DNA of 64,000 nt from Haliangium sp963772315 (GTDB lineage: Bacteria; Myxococcota_A; Polyangia; Haliangiales; Haliangiaceae). The position numbers and the translations under genes are program-made. The notes under the pieces are model-generated. The model made no database searches, was not told the origin of the DNA, and saw only the letters and a program-made list of their open reading frames with translations. Location: assembly GCA_963772315.1 (NCBI GenBank), contig CAVYWJ010000003.1, positions 930,001 to 994,000 on the forward strand, read 5' to 3'. This document shows, piece after piece, positions 40,958 to 49,914 of the stretch; the stretch's first letter is position 1; each line of letters starts with the position of its first letter.

Positions 40958-41982
40958 GCGAGCTCCGCCGCGGCCTCGGCCATGGTGGCGCTGCGCATAC
41001 CGTGGCGGTCGCGCAGGCGCGCGTAGCAGTCGAGCACGGCCGCGAGCCTGGCCAGGTTCTCGTCCAGGTGGACACCGAAGTTGTGCGGGTGCCACCAGAG
41101 GTGGAACAGCTCGCCGCGCTCGGCGGCGCGGGTGAGCGCGCCCGTGATGCGGCGGAGCGCGAGCGGCTCGAGACGCGCGAGGTCGGGAGCGTAGGGCCTG
41201 AGGAAGCGGCTCGCGGGCACATTGACCAGGCCCGAGGCGTGACGCGCAGGGCGCACGGGCTGGCCCGGGCGCAAGAGCGGCAGGTACGCGTCGGCCAGGC
41301 GGCCCACGCGATGCCAGACTGGATCGTGGCCGCGCGGGCGCGGGCGGTAGAGCCGGCCCGGCGCCGAGCCGCGGAACACGCGCAGGCCCTTCTGCGCGCA
41401 CAGGGCGAGGTGCGCGTCAGCGTACTGGTTCTTGGGAAACACGATGCTCTCGATGCGCACGCCGGCATCGCGGGCCGCGGCCAGGGCGGCGTCGAGGTCA
41501 GCGGACAGGACGTCGATGTGCTCGCCCGGGCTGAGGCACTCGTAGTGCGAGAACGTGTGGGTCGCGATCTCCTGGTGCGGGGTGTCGCGGATGGAGAGGA
41601 CCAGAGAACGGGCGAGGTGCAGCGGATCGGCGGGCTCGTCCGGGCCGATCGCGGAGAGATGTGCATGGGGCGCGCCCGCGCCGCGCGGATCGCGCGCGAG
41701 GGCCACGGGAAACGCGCGGACGAGCGCCTCTCGAGAGTCGAAGAACAGCATGCCGACCGTGGCCCAGGTGGCGTGGATCGCGCGGCGTGCAAATAGTTCG
41801 AGCATGGCGGGCACTGCCTGGCGCACGCCGAGCAGGTTCGCGCGGTAGCTCGGCGGCATGTCGCCGCGCACGCCCCAGGCGAGCTCGAAGTCGAGCGAGA
41901 TGACGAACAGGCCGCGCGGCTGCATCGGAGGAGCAGCCAGTGTATGCGAGGCCGCGCGCGCCTGGCCACCGGCCTGCGTCAC
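40954..41982 (-). CDS. Polysaccharide deacetylase (NodB-homology domain)
   Basis: 342 residues. NodB-type motifs: FVISLDFELAWG (catalytic and metal Asp region), ATWATVGMLFF, THTFSHYEC with two metal-ligand histidines, and LWWHPHNFG near the end. It removes acetyl groups from sugar chains or lipid-linked sugars. The start is a GTG overlapping the glycosyltransferase stop (GTGA). A Met at residue 20 is another possible start. It fits an envelope-polysaccharide operon with a formyltransferase and a glycosyltransferase. Confidence 0.88.
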   Translation of the reverse strand: MTQAGGQARAASHTLAAPPMQPRGLFVISLDFELAWGVRGDMPPSYRANLLGVRQAVPAMLELFARRAIHATWATVGMLFFDSREALVRAFPVALARDPRGAGAPHAHLSAIGPDEPADPLHLARSLVLSIRDTPHQEIATHTFSHYECLSPGEHIDVLSADLDAALAAARDAGVRIESIVFPKNQYADAHLALCAQKGLRVFRGSAPGRLYRPRPRGHDPVWHRVGRLADAYLPLLRPGQPVRPARHASGLVNVPASRFLRPYAPDLARLEPLALRRITGALTRAAERGELFHLWWHPHNFGVHLDENLARLAAVLDCYARLRDRHGMRSATMAEAAAELA

Positions 41983-43157
41983 ACGCGTGCAGCCGTGGCG
42001 CGCACGTGCTCGTAGAAGGCGCGGCGGCGAGCAATCAAGACGTCGGCGCGGTAGTCGTGCGCGCGCGACAGATTCTCGCGCGACATGCGGTCGAGCCAGG
42101 CGGGCTCGGCTGCGGCGCGGGCAATGGCCGCGGCCAGGGCGCGCTCGTCATCGGGCGGCACCAGCGTGTCCGCGGGCAGCAGCTCGGGGATGCCGCCTAC
42201 GCTGGTGCCGATGGCGGGCAAGGCGCGGGCCATGGCCTCGATCAGCGCCCGCGGCAGACCCTCCGCGCGCGACGGCAGCACGAACAGATCCGCAGCATCG
42301 AGGTGCGCGCGCACGCCCGCGCCCGCGGGCACGAGGCCGGCAAAGGTGACGCGCTCGCGCACGCCCAGGCGCCCGGCGAGATCCTCGAGGAACGGCCGGT
42401 AGCGACCCTCGCCGACGATCGTGAGCCGGGCATCGATGCCTTGCTCGACCAGGCGACGCAGGGCCGCGAGGAGGACGTCGGTGCCCTTGTAGAGCTGCTC
42501 GAGCTGGCCCACTGTGACGAGCCGCGTGAGCGGCTGCGCATGGACGCGCGGGGCTGCGGCCACGGCCTCGGGGCCGAGGTTGACGCTGGAGTAGTGGGTG
42601 ACGAAGACGCCGGGACGGGCGGGATAGCGCGCCTGCAGCGTGCCTGCGGTGACGTACGCGACCGCGCAGGCGTGCGCGCACTGCCAGCGCAGATCGCGCA
42701 CGAAGATCTCGCGGAACACGGGGGCAGCGCCGCGGCCCACGCCGGCGCCGAAGATGTCGAGCGGATCGCCCACGACCTCCACGCCGACCGGCTGGCCGCG
42801 CAGCCGGGCCAGGCGGGCGCACAGGAATCCCATCGTGGCCGGCCCGCGAACGATCACAGCCGGGATACCGGCCAGGGCGCGCCACGCGCTGGCCAGCACG
42901 GCGGGCGCGTGCAGCGCCAGGCCGCGTGGGCCGTCGAAGCCGGGCAGCGGGCTCACGTGCACGCCCGGGCCCTCGACCGGGGCGCACAGCGGCGCTGCAT
43001 CACCGGGCTCGTCGAACACGCGCGCGATCACGCGCACCTCGTCGAACACGGCCAGGTAGCGCTGCCAGAAGGCGTACGCGGTGCCGCCCGAGCGGCAGTG
43101 GACGCGACCGGCGGGGTCGCGGGCGTAGCGCACGTCCGTGGCGACTGCGACGCGCAT
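41979..43157 (-). CDS. GT4-family glycosyltransferase
   Basis: 392 residues, GT-B fold. The N-terminal domain starts MRVAVATDVRYARD; the nucleotide-binding C-terminal domain has LVTVGQLEQLYKGTDVLL, LTIVGEGRYRPFLE and the EX7E motif EGLPRALIEAM. It transfers a sugar from a nucleotide donor to a growing chain; donor and acceptor are unknown. It is 10 bp from the oxidoreductase gene and translationally coupled to the deacetylase. Confidence 0.92.
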   Translation of the reverse strand: MRVAVATDVRYARDPAGRVHCRSGGTAYAFWQRYLAVFDEVRVIARVFDEPGDAAPLCAPVEGPGVHVSPLPGFDGPRGLALHAPAVLASAWRALAGIPAVIVRGPATMGFLCARLARLRGQPVGVEVVGDPLDIFGAGVGRGAAPVFREIFVRDLRWQCAHACAVAYVTAGTLQARYPARPGVFVTHYSSVNLGPEAVAAAPRVHAQPLTRLVTVGQLEQLYKGTDVLLAALRRLVEQGIDARLTIVGEGRYRPFLEDLAGRLGVRERVTFAGLVPAGAGVRAHLDAADLFVLPSRAEGLPRALIEAMARALPAIGTSVGGIPELLPADTLVPPDDERALAAAIARAAAEPAWLDRMSRENLSRAHDYRADVLIARRRAFYEHVRATAARV

Positions 43158-43167
43158 CAGGGCGGGG

Positions 43168-44223
43168 TCACTCCGCGGCGGCAGGGGCGGCGGGGGCGCC
43201 AGGTTCGGACAGCGTGACCGGCATGGAGCCCTGCGCGAGCGAGCGCTGGGCCGCGGCCAGGGTGCGCACCACGCGCAGGGCGCTGTCGATGCCGGTCCTG
43301 GGCGTGGCGCCGGTGGCGATGCAGTCGAGGAAGTGGGTGCACTCCAGGGCCAGGGGCTCGGCCATGGAGATGTGCGGGATGTAGACGCCGCCCGAGCGGA
43401 TGGCCAGGTACTCGCCGAACTGCGTGAAGCCGGGCGGCTCCTCGTAGCCCTTGTCGTAGATCAGCAGCTTGTCTGCGGACACGTCGTCGAACACGACCAT
43501 CTTGCGCGAGCCCACGACCGTGAGCCGGCGCTCCTTGCGCGGGTCGAGCCAGGACAGGTGGACGTGGGCCATGCGGCGCTCGGGGAAGCGCATGTGCAGG
43601 TAGACCACGTCCTCGACGCCGGGGCGCAGGTAGCTCTCGCCGGTGGCCCACACGCTGGTGGGCGCCACCCCGAGCAGGAGGTCGATCATCGAGAGATCGT
43701 GCGGGCCGAAGCTCCACAGCGCGTTCTCGTCGCGGCGGGCGCGGCCGAGGTTGACGCGGGTGGCGTAGAGGTAGCGGATGTCGCCGAGCTCGCCGCTCTC
43801 GACCAGCACGGACAGGTACTCGACCGCGGGGTGGTAGACCATCAGGTGGCCGACCATCAGCGTGCGCTTGGCCTCGGCCGCGGCCCGGGCCACGGCCTGC
43901 GCGTCCGCTTCGGAGAGGGCCAGGGGCTTCTCGACCAGCACGTGCTTGCCGGCGCGCAGGGCCTGGCAGGCCAGCTCGGCGTGGGTCACGGCCGGGGTGG
44001 CCAGGACCACGGCGTCGACGTCGTCGGCGTCGAGCAGGGCGGCGAAGGAGTCGGTGGCGCGCGCCTCGGTCGCGATGGCGCTGGCGCGCCGCTGGGCCTC
44101 GGGCCGTGGATCGCACAGCCAGGTCACGCGCGCGCGCGGCTCCTGGGCCAGGGTGCGCACCCAGTTGATTCCCCAGTAGCCGATCCCGGCAATGGCGACG
44201 CGTGTCCGTTCGCTGGTAGGCAC
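43168..44223 (-). CDS. Gfo/Idh/MocA-family oxidoreductase
   Basis: 351 residues. The NAD(P)-binding site is VAIAGIGYWGINW; the catalytic lysine motif is HVLVEKPLALS, and the second part has WSFGPHDLSMIDLLLG with the conserved His. The family oxidises or epimerises sugars, commonly nucleotide-sugars in surface polysaccharide clusters. It lies between a glycosyltransferase and an outer-membrane barrel in one leftward run. The substrate is unknown. Confidence 0.92.
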   Translation of the reverse strand: MPTSERTRVAIAGIGYWGINWVRTLAQEPRARVTWLCDPRPEAQRRASAIATEARATDSFAALLDADDVDAVVLATPAVTHAELACQALRAGKHVLVEKPLALSEADAQAVARAAAEAKRTLMVGHLMVYHPAVEYLSVLVESGELGDIRYLYATRVNLGRARRDENALWSFGPHDLSMIDLLLGVAPTSVWATGESYLRPGVEDVVYLHMRFPERRMAHVHLSWLDPRKERRLTVVGSRKMVVFDDVSADKLLIYDKGYEEPPGFTQFGEYLAIRSGGVYIPHISMAEPLALECTHFLDCIATGATPRTGIDSALRVVRTLAAAQRSLAQGSMPVTLSEPGAPAAPAAAE

Positions 44224-44284
44224 GGCGGCACGATACCATCAAACAGCGCCGGACCGCCGCGACTGGCCGCCGCGGCCAGCTGGC

Positions 44285-45643
44285 TCAGAACGCGGCGATC
44301 GCGCCGATCTGGAGCTCGGTGCGGGTGTAGCCGAGCGCCTGGCCGTTCAGGGTGCAGTCAGTGGAGTCGTTGCTGAAGTCGATCTCGGCCGTGAAGCCCA
44401 GCCAGTCGCGATACAGGTAGTAGCCCTTGCCGGAGAGGCGCACGAGGACGTCATCGCGCGTGGGCACGCCGCCGCCGCCGCACTGCAGGTCGATCGGCAC
44501 GCCGTTGTAGTGGCGCAGGCGGAGGTCGATGCCTCCCTGCAGCAGCACCTGATCGACCTGGTTGACCAGCCGGCCGACCAGCGCGTGATCGCGGTAGTAG
44601 TTGGCCTCGATCGAGTCCTGGTGATCGTACTCGTAGGTCACGCTCATGCGGCCGAACGGGCTGTAGCGATAGCCGAGCTCGGCGCCGAGCAGCACGGTGG
44701 AGTAATCGGGCGTGCCGGCGTCGCCGCAGATGGCGCACGCCTGGTAGAAGCCCTTGCCGTAGCCGATGTGGGTGCGCAGGCTGGTGAGCTCGGTCAGCGC
44801 GGTGGACGCGCCGAGCTGGACGCGCAGCGGCCGCGACTGGCGCTTGATCAGCGTGCCGGGCGCGGTGCTGAGCGGGCCGAAGAAGCCGTACGAGGTGTCG
44901 AAGAAGAAGCGCGTGATCGGCAGGAACTGCCACTCGGCGCGCCCGCGCGCGAGGTGCTGGACGCGGTTGGCGAAGTCCGAGTCGGAGGACTCGAAGGCGT
45001 CGATCACGTTCTCGTACTGCAGCGCGAAGCGGAACGCGCCGCCGCCCGGGCGCACCTGCGCGCCGGTCGCGAGCCGGTTGATGATGCGGTTGAGGTTGCG
45101 GGCGCGGTCGTTCTCGGGAGGTATCTCGAAGTTGACGGGCGTCAACGCGCGGATGAAGGTCTCGTCGATGAAGAACGAGACCGGGCCGCGCGGCGCGGTC
45201 ATCAGGTGGCCGGTGAGCGAGCCGCTGATGCGGCGGTGCGAGACGTGCTCGGACGGGCTGGCGAAGAACTCGAAGTCGACCAGGGCGGCGGCGCGAAACT
45301 CGACCGAGGGCGCGGCGTCGCGCGCGGCGTCCTTGTCAGCGTCGCTGACGATGAGCTCGATCTCGCCCGGGGGCCGGCTGCCCTGCGACGCGATCGTCGC
45401 GGCGGCGCGCACGTGGATCACGGGCGTGGAGGTGGCGCCCTGGTTCACGTAGAACGGGTTGTAGAGGATGCCCGTGGTCATCCCGATGCTGGGGTGGACG
45501 ACCGTGCCCTCGGTGAGCTCGTAGCCCGGTCCCTCGACCACGGTGCGCTGGGCCAGCGCGGGGCGCGTGCCGGCCAGGGCCAGGCAGCCGAGGACGAGCG
45601 ACGCGGCGATGCAGGCGCGCTGCTCAGATGAACGGCGTCGCAT
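44285..45643 (-). CDS. Outer-membrane beta-barrel protein
   Basis: 452 residues. The signal peptide ends at ALA|QR near residue 31. The rest alternates strands with aromatic girdles (YSPFGRMSVTYEYDHQDS, FRFALQYENVIDAF), and ends in AAF, an outer-membrane C-terminal Phe. Barrels of this kind accompany exopolysaccharide operons in myxobacteria as secretion or anchoring components; this is inference from position. Its start overlaps the end of the next upstream gene by 20 bases. Confidence 0.8.
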   Translation of the reverse strand: MRRRSSEQRACIAASLVLGCLALAGTRPALAQRTVVEGPGYELTEGTVVHPSIGMTTGILYNPFYVNQGATSTPVIHVRAAATIASQGSRPPGEIELIVSDADKDAARDAAPSVEFRAAALVDFEFFASPSEHVSHRRISGSLTGHLMTAPRGPVSFFIDETFIRALTPVNFEIPPENDRARNLNRIINRLATGAQVRPGGGAFRFALQYENVIDAFESSDSDFANRVQHLARGRAEWQFLPITRFFFDTSYGFFGPLSTAPGTLIKRQSRPLRVQLGASTALTELTSLRTHIGYGKGFYQACAICGDAGTPDYSTVLLGAELGYRYSPFGRMSVTYEYDHQDSIEANYYRDHALVGRLVNQVDQVLLQGGIDLRLRHYNGVPIDLQCGGGGVPTRDDVLVRLSGKGYYLYRDWLGFTAEIDFSNDSTDCTLNGQALGYTRTELQIGAIAAF

Positions 45644-46283
45644 AGCTCGGCCGCTCGATCACGACGTCCTCTTCCCAGATGGGCTCGGCCGGGTCTTCCA
45701 CGGCCTCGTCGAGGAGGGGCTGGTCGGCCAGGTCGAAGGGCGCGTACCTGGTGGGGTCGTCGATGCCGGGGTCGTCGACGTCGATGTCGGAGTCCCCGGG
45801 AAAGCGCATCTCCTCGCCCACGCAGGCGTCGGCCTCCTCGCGCACCGCGGTCGCCTTGGCGCGCGCGAGCGTGACCAGGCTGTAGTGATGCACGCGGCCC
45901 TCGAAGTCGCCGGCCGACACGGCCGTGGCCAGGTCGGCGCGCGCGGCGTTGACGATCAGCACGATCTGGTCGATCTGGGCCAGCTTGTCGTCGAGGCAGT
46001 TGAGCCGGACCATGTCCTCGTCCTCGCGCGCCTTGGTCTGGATCGAGACGACCTCGCCGCGCACGCCCTGGATCTCGCCGACCAGCCGCTCGCCGTCGGC
46101 GATCATCTCCTGCGGCGACAGCGCCTGGGCCGCCTTCTCGGGAGACTCCGTGGGCTCGGCGCCGGGCTGGCCCGGCTCCGCGGCCGGCTCCGGGGCGCGT
46201 CCCGGCTGCGCCCACAGCAGCCCGCTGCCGGCCATCATGGCCGCGGCAGCAACCGCCAGGACGTGCTTGGAACGCATGCGCAT
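45624..46283 (-). CDS. Exported protein, operon-leading
   Basis: 219 residues, not recognised. The signal peptide (HVLAVAAAAMMAGSGLLWAQ) is followed by a Pro/Glu-rich linker, a helical core (MIADGERLVGEIQGVRGEV ... VHHYSLVTLARAKATAV, in pieces) with two cysteines, and an acidic tail. It starts the leftward polysaccharide operon; the ATG at 46283 is the first of two nearby Met codons and no strong ribosome site is seen. A periplasmic partner of the barrel encoded next is a plausible role. Confidence 0.75.
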   Translation of the reverse strand: MRMRSKHVLAVAAAAMMAGSGLLWAQPGRAPEPAAEPGQPGAEPTESPEKAAQALSPQEMIADGERLVGEIQGVRGEVVSIQTKAREDEDMVRLNCLDDKLAQIDQIVLIVNAARADLATAVSAGDFEGRVHHYSLVTLARAKATAVREEADACVGEEMRFPGDSDIDVDDPGIDDPTRYAPFDLADQPLLDEAVEDPAEPIWEEDVVIERPSYATPFI

Positions 46284-46599
46284 GAGTCTACTCGGCAGCC
46301 GATGTGAGACGAAGAAAAAGGACGATATCGGCCGGTGCCGAGCGCTGTCAACGAACCCTACCCCCAGCACTAACACTGGCGCGCATCCGGGCGCCAGGGG
46401 CTTCTGGTCGCGGGGTGGCGCAGGGCACATCACGGCGCGAGACAGCAGCGGGCGGCGCGGGCGCTGGCACGACCACGCGGACGGCCCCGAAAGGGCGCTG
46501 GGCGGCATCAGAGTTGGCCATGGAGAGTGCGGCACCCGCATCGAATGAAACCGAGGCGAGTTCGTGGCCGTGGTGATACGGGCGGAGCGCGTACGGAGG
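46284..46599. other. Intergenic stretch before IS110 element
   Basis: About 315 bp between the start of the polysaccharide operon and the likely left part of the IS element. Open frames here are short and unconvincing. It should contain the promoter of the leftward operon, but no clear -10/-35 pair stands out. The exact left end of the IS element could not be fixed. Confidence 0.5.
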
Positions 46600-46799
46600 A
46601 GGTAGGCTTGAACGGTTGGCCGGCAAGAGGTCGGTACGTTACTTGGTGCCACGAGCCCGTACCAGAGTTGGACCGGGAGCCCCACGAGCACCCCATCCTG
46701 TTGCCATGCGGCCCAAGGCCGCGGGAGCACGCATTGTAGATTTCGACGACGTGGGCTCCGCGCCGGCCGGCACACTGAAACCAGGGCAGGAGCAAGACC
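46600..46799 (+). ncRNA. Candidate IS110 bridge-RNA region
   Basis: IS110-group elements encode a guide (bridge) RNA in the non-coding end upstream of the transposase; this is established for IS621. Here about 200 nt of non-coding DNA precede the transposase, include the hairpin GCGGCC/GGCCGC (near 46709-46723), and contain CATTGTAG (46732-46739). The same octamer lies twice at the right end (48048-48055 and 48059-48066), as expected if a guide loop matches donor DNA. Boundaries are approximate. Confidence 0.35.
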
Positions 46800-48031
46800 A
46801 TGGAAACGTTGCGACGGCGGTGCGCCGGGCTCGATGTTCACAAGGACACGGTGGTGGCATGCGCCCGGGTGGTGTCCGAGGACGGAACGGTGCGCCAGGA
46901 GGTCGAGACCTTCTCGACGATGACCAGTGGGCTGCTGGCGCTCTCGGACTGGCTGGCGGAGCGAGAGATCACCGCGGTGGTGATGGAAGCGACGGGCGTG
47001 TACTGGAAGCCGGTCTGGCATGTACTGGACGAGGACTTCGAGCTCACGCTGGCCAACGCGGCCAATGTCCGCAATGTCCCGGGCCGCAAGACGGACGTCA
47101 ACGATGCCACCTGGCTGGCCGACCTGCATGCGCACGGGCTGATCCGGGCGAGCTTCGTTCCGCCGACCCGGGTGCAGGAACTGCGAACCCTGCTGCGGAC
47201 GCGTAAGCCGTTGGTGCGTGAGAAGGCCAGCACGTGCAGCGAATCCAGAAGACGCTCGAGGACGCCAACCTGAAGATTGCCTCGGTGCTCAGCAACATCA
47301 TCGGTGTGAGCGGACGGGCGATCCTGACGGCGCTCATTGCGGGTGAAACCGATCCGGAGAAGCTCGCTGACGTGACGCTGAGCCGACGCCTCAAGTCCGG
47401 GCGCAATCGCATCATCGAGTCGCTCCGCGGCAACGTCACCAAGTCCCATCGCTTCCTGCTCAAGACGCACCTGGGGATGATCGATGCGCTCGATGCGACC
47501 ATCGCCGAGATCGACACGGAGGTTGGCGTGGCCCTGGAGCCCTTTCGTCACAAGGCCGAGCTCCTGACCACGATTCCCGGGGTCGGCACCCTGGCGGCGC
47601 AGAGCATCGTTGCCGAGATCGGTATTGATATGTCGCGCTTCCCGACCGTCGGCCATCTCATCTCGTGGGCCGGACTCGCTCCCCGCAACGACGAAAGCGC
47701 TGGCAAGCGCCGCTCCACGCGCGTTCGCAAGGGCGCGCCCTGGCTCAAGACCGTGCTCGTCCAGTGCGCCTGGGGCGCGGCACGAGCCAAGGATAGCTAC
47801 CTCCGCGCTCAGTTTCTGCGCCTCAAGAGCCGCCGGGGCCCCAAGAAGGCCATCCTCGCTGTCGCCGCCTCCATCCTCACCGCCGCTTACTACATCCTGC
47901 GCGACGATGTCCCCTACAAGGATCTCGGCCCGGACCACTTCGAGCGCATGGACAAACACAAGGCTGCCGCGCGGCTCGTGCGCAAGCTCCACAACCTCGG
48001 ATACCAAGTCGAAATCAAGCAGGCCGCCTGA
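46800..48031 (+). pseudogene. IS110-family transposase, frameshifted
   Basis: The first part (46800-47273) has the RuvC-like DEDD domain: LDVHKDTVVA, VVMEATGVYWKP, KTDVNDATWLADL. The second part continues in another frame (before 47234 to 48031) and has the helix-hairpin-helix/transposase-20 domain, IPGVGTLAAQSIVAEIG and the Ser-containing NDESAGKRRSTRVRKG. The frames join near 47225-47235, around GAGAAGGCCAGCACG, by a one-base change. All catalytic residues that I can recognise are present. As written the transposase cannot be made in one piece, so the element is inactive, or the break is an error in the sequence. Confidence 0.88.
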
Positions 48032-48044
48032 GCCGACGCGTAAG

Positions 48045-48066
48045 TTTCATTGTAGTTTCATTGTAG
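48045..48066 (+). repeat. Two tandem 11-bp repeats at IS right end
   Basis: TTTCATTGTAG at 48045-48055 and again at 48056-48066, between the transposase stop and the end of the nucleotidyltransferase gene. Probably marks the right IS boundary or its target. Confidence 0.8.
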
Positions 48067-48068
48067 TC

Positions 48069-49031
48069 TCAGGGGCGCAGGCGGTGGGCCACGCTGTCGT
48101 ACGCGGCCACGGCCACCAGGCCGGCGAGCTCGCGCGGGCCCTCGACCAGGAGCGCCTTGCGCAAGCACTGCAAGGGCCGCCACACCGGGCCATACGCCAC
48201 TACCTCGGCCACCGAGGGCAGCACGCGGGCATCGAGGGGGGCGTCGCTGGTGATCGCGCCGGTCATGGCCAGGGCGGCGTGCACTGCCCGGCCGAGCCGG
48301 AACTCTCGTGCGCGGGCAACGATCGCGGCGCGATCGACGTGCTGGAGCAGGCGCGCAGCGTCAACGTAGTTGATGAGTGGCACCATCAGCTCGTGGCGCG
48401 CGACGTGGCCGAGGTGGATCACTGCCTCGTCCACGGGGTCGAGGCGCCACAGGCCGGCCGCGGCAGGGACCACGCGCTGCCACAGGGCATCGATATCCAC
48501 GCGGCTGCGCCAGGGCTGGATGATGCTGCGGTGGAGATCGATCGAGGCGCCCTTGCGCTTGTAGCCGACCGCGTGGTGCAGCAGCGATTGCTGGCGCGGC
48601 GAGCCGACCCGCCAGAAGCCGAGCCGGCGCAGGATGCGCTCGGCCTCGGCGTGACGCGCGGGCGGCACCAGGAGATCGACGTCGGACATGGGGCGCTCGG
48701 CCGGATCGGCGTAGAGATAGCCGAGGTAGGCCGCGCCCTTGATCAGGGCCACCGGGATGCGCGCGGCCGCGAACGCATCGCCGACCTCGGCCAGGGACCG
48801 GGCGCGTAGCTCGGCCAGGAGCGAGCTGGCGATGTGGTCGCGGCGGAAGCGCTCCAGCCCGGCGCGGTACGCCAGCGGCGCGAGCAGGTGCCGGCGCACC
48901 AGGGCGTCGATGGCTGTGTCGGGCTCGGTGGGCAGGACATGGCCCGGCCCGACGGCCTCGTGAGCCCCGGCGGGCACGGCGACCACCCGGGCCAGCCCGG
49001 TGAGCGCCTGGCTGTGATGCCGGGGAAGCAC
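48069..49031 (-). CDS. Nucleotidyltransferase-family protein (NTP_transf_5-like)
   Basis: 320 residues. ALIKGAAYLGYLYADPAERPMSDVDLLVP, in pieces, is the family signature: a lysine-containing strand then the metal-binding DVDLL. Conserved histidines follow (LLHHAVGYKRKG, IDLHRSI, HLGHVARH). Members often lie in polysaccharide or ribosomally made peptide clusters, but their reaction is unclear. It points the same way as the polysaccharide operon and is separated from it by the IS element; a PqqD-like gene lies 1.5 kb away. Confidence 0.8.
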   Translation of the reverse strand: MLPRHHSQALTGLARVVAVPAGAHEAVGPGHVLPTEPDTAIDALVRRHLLAPLAYRAGLERFRRDHIASSLLAELRARSLAEVGDAFAAARIPVALIKGAAYLGYLYADPAERPMSDVDLLVPPARHAEAERILRRLGFWRVGSPRQQSLLHHAVGYKRKGASIDLHRSIIQPWRSRVDIDALWQRVVPAAAGLWRLDPVDEAVIHLGHVARHELMVPLINYVDAARLLQHVDRAAIVARAREFRLGRAVHAALAMTGAITSDAPLDARVLPSVAEVVAYGPVWRPLQCLRKALLVEGPRELAGLVAVAAYDSVAHRLRP

Positions 49032-49126
49032 GCGCTCACTCTAGTACAAGCAGGCGAGAAGTTTCTCCCCGATTCCCTGTACCCGGCCCTGCCGGCCATG
49101 AGCGGTCGTTAACGATAGACTGAGCA

Positions 49127-49867
49127 ATGCCCTGCACACGAATCACTATCCAGACACGCGACGGCAACTGCCCCGCGCATCTCGTGACGCCGGCCGGCGA
49201 AGGACGCTGGCCTGCAATCATCTTCTACGGAGATGCCGGCGGGATCCGGCCCGCTGTGGTCGAGATGGCGCAACGCCTCGCGAACGCAGGCTATGCCGTG
49301 TTGCTGCCGGATCTTTTTTATCGCTACGGTCCCTACGAGACACTGGTCCCAGAGGAAGTGTTCAAGGGCGACGTCATGGCCATCCTCGGCCCGCTCATGG
49401 CGACCACCGGGAATGACAAAGCTGTCGAGGACACCGGAGCGTTCCTCGAGTACCTCGACGCCTGTGGTGCGGCCAGGGGCAGCACGCTGGGCGCGGTCGG
49501 TTTTTGCATGGGTGGCGGGATGGCGATCGCTGCCGCAGCCACCTTTGCAAATCGCTTCGCGGCAGTCGCAACCTTTCACGGCGGCAATCTGGCAACCGAT
49601 GCACCGACGAGTCCCCACCTGCTCGCGCCCAAGATCAAGGGAGAGGTCTATGTGGCCGGGGCAGACAATGACGCAAGCTACCCACCGGCGATGGCCGAAC
49701 GCCTGGAACAGGCCTTCAGCGACGCCGGCGTGAACCACTCCGCCGAAATCTACGCCGGCGCTGCGCACGGCTGGATGGTTCCGGACTTTCCCGTATTCGA
49801 CCCTGCCTTGGCGGAGCGGGGTTGGAGCTCGATGCTGGCGCTCTTCGAGCGAAATCTGCGCAGGTAG
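49127..49867 (+). CDS. Dienelactone hydrolase-family protein
   Basis: 246 residues, alpha/beta-hydrolase. It has IIFYGDAGGIRP (oxyanion region), nucleophile Cys in GFCMGGGMAIA, an Asp in VAGADNDASYPP and the catalytic His in AGAAHGWMV. The Cys nucleophile is characteristic of dienelactone hydrolases, which cleave cyclic lactones in aromatic degradation, but many relatives have other substrates and no aromatic-degradation gene is nearby. A palindrome array follows 47 bp after the stop. Confidence 0.88.
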   Translation: MPCTRITIQTRDGNCPAHLVTPAGEGRWPAIIFYGDAGGIRPAVVEMAQRLANAGYAVLLPDLFYRYGPYETLVPEEVFKGDVMAILGPLMATTGNDKAVEDTGAFLEYLDACGAARGSTLGAVGFCMGGGMAIAAAATFANRFAAVATFHGGNLATDAPTSPHLLAPKIKGEVYVAGADNDASYPPAMAERLEQAFSDAGVNHSAEIYAGAAHGWMVPDFPVFDPALAERGWSSMLALFERNLRR

Positions 49868-49914
49868 ATGGTTGGCGAGATCAGCGGAGCCCTCTCGGCT
49901 GCCTGGACGCCTTC

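Larger units (their letters stand above)
46600..48066 (+). mobile_element. IS110-family insertion sequence, boundaries approximate
   Basis: It contains a frameshifted IS110 transposase, a non-coding left region of about 200 bp and a very short right end (35 bp). No terminal inverted repeats are seen, as usual for this family. It separates the polysaccharide operon from a nucleotidyltransferase gene. Confidence 0.7.
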
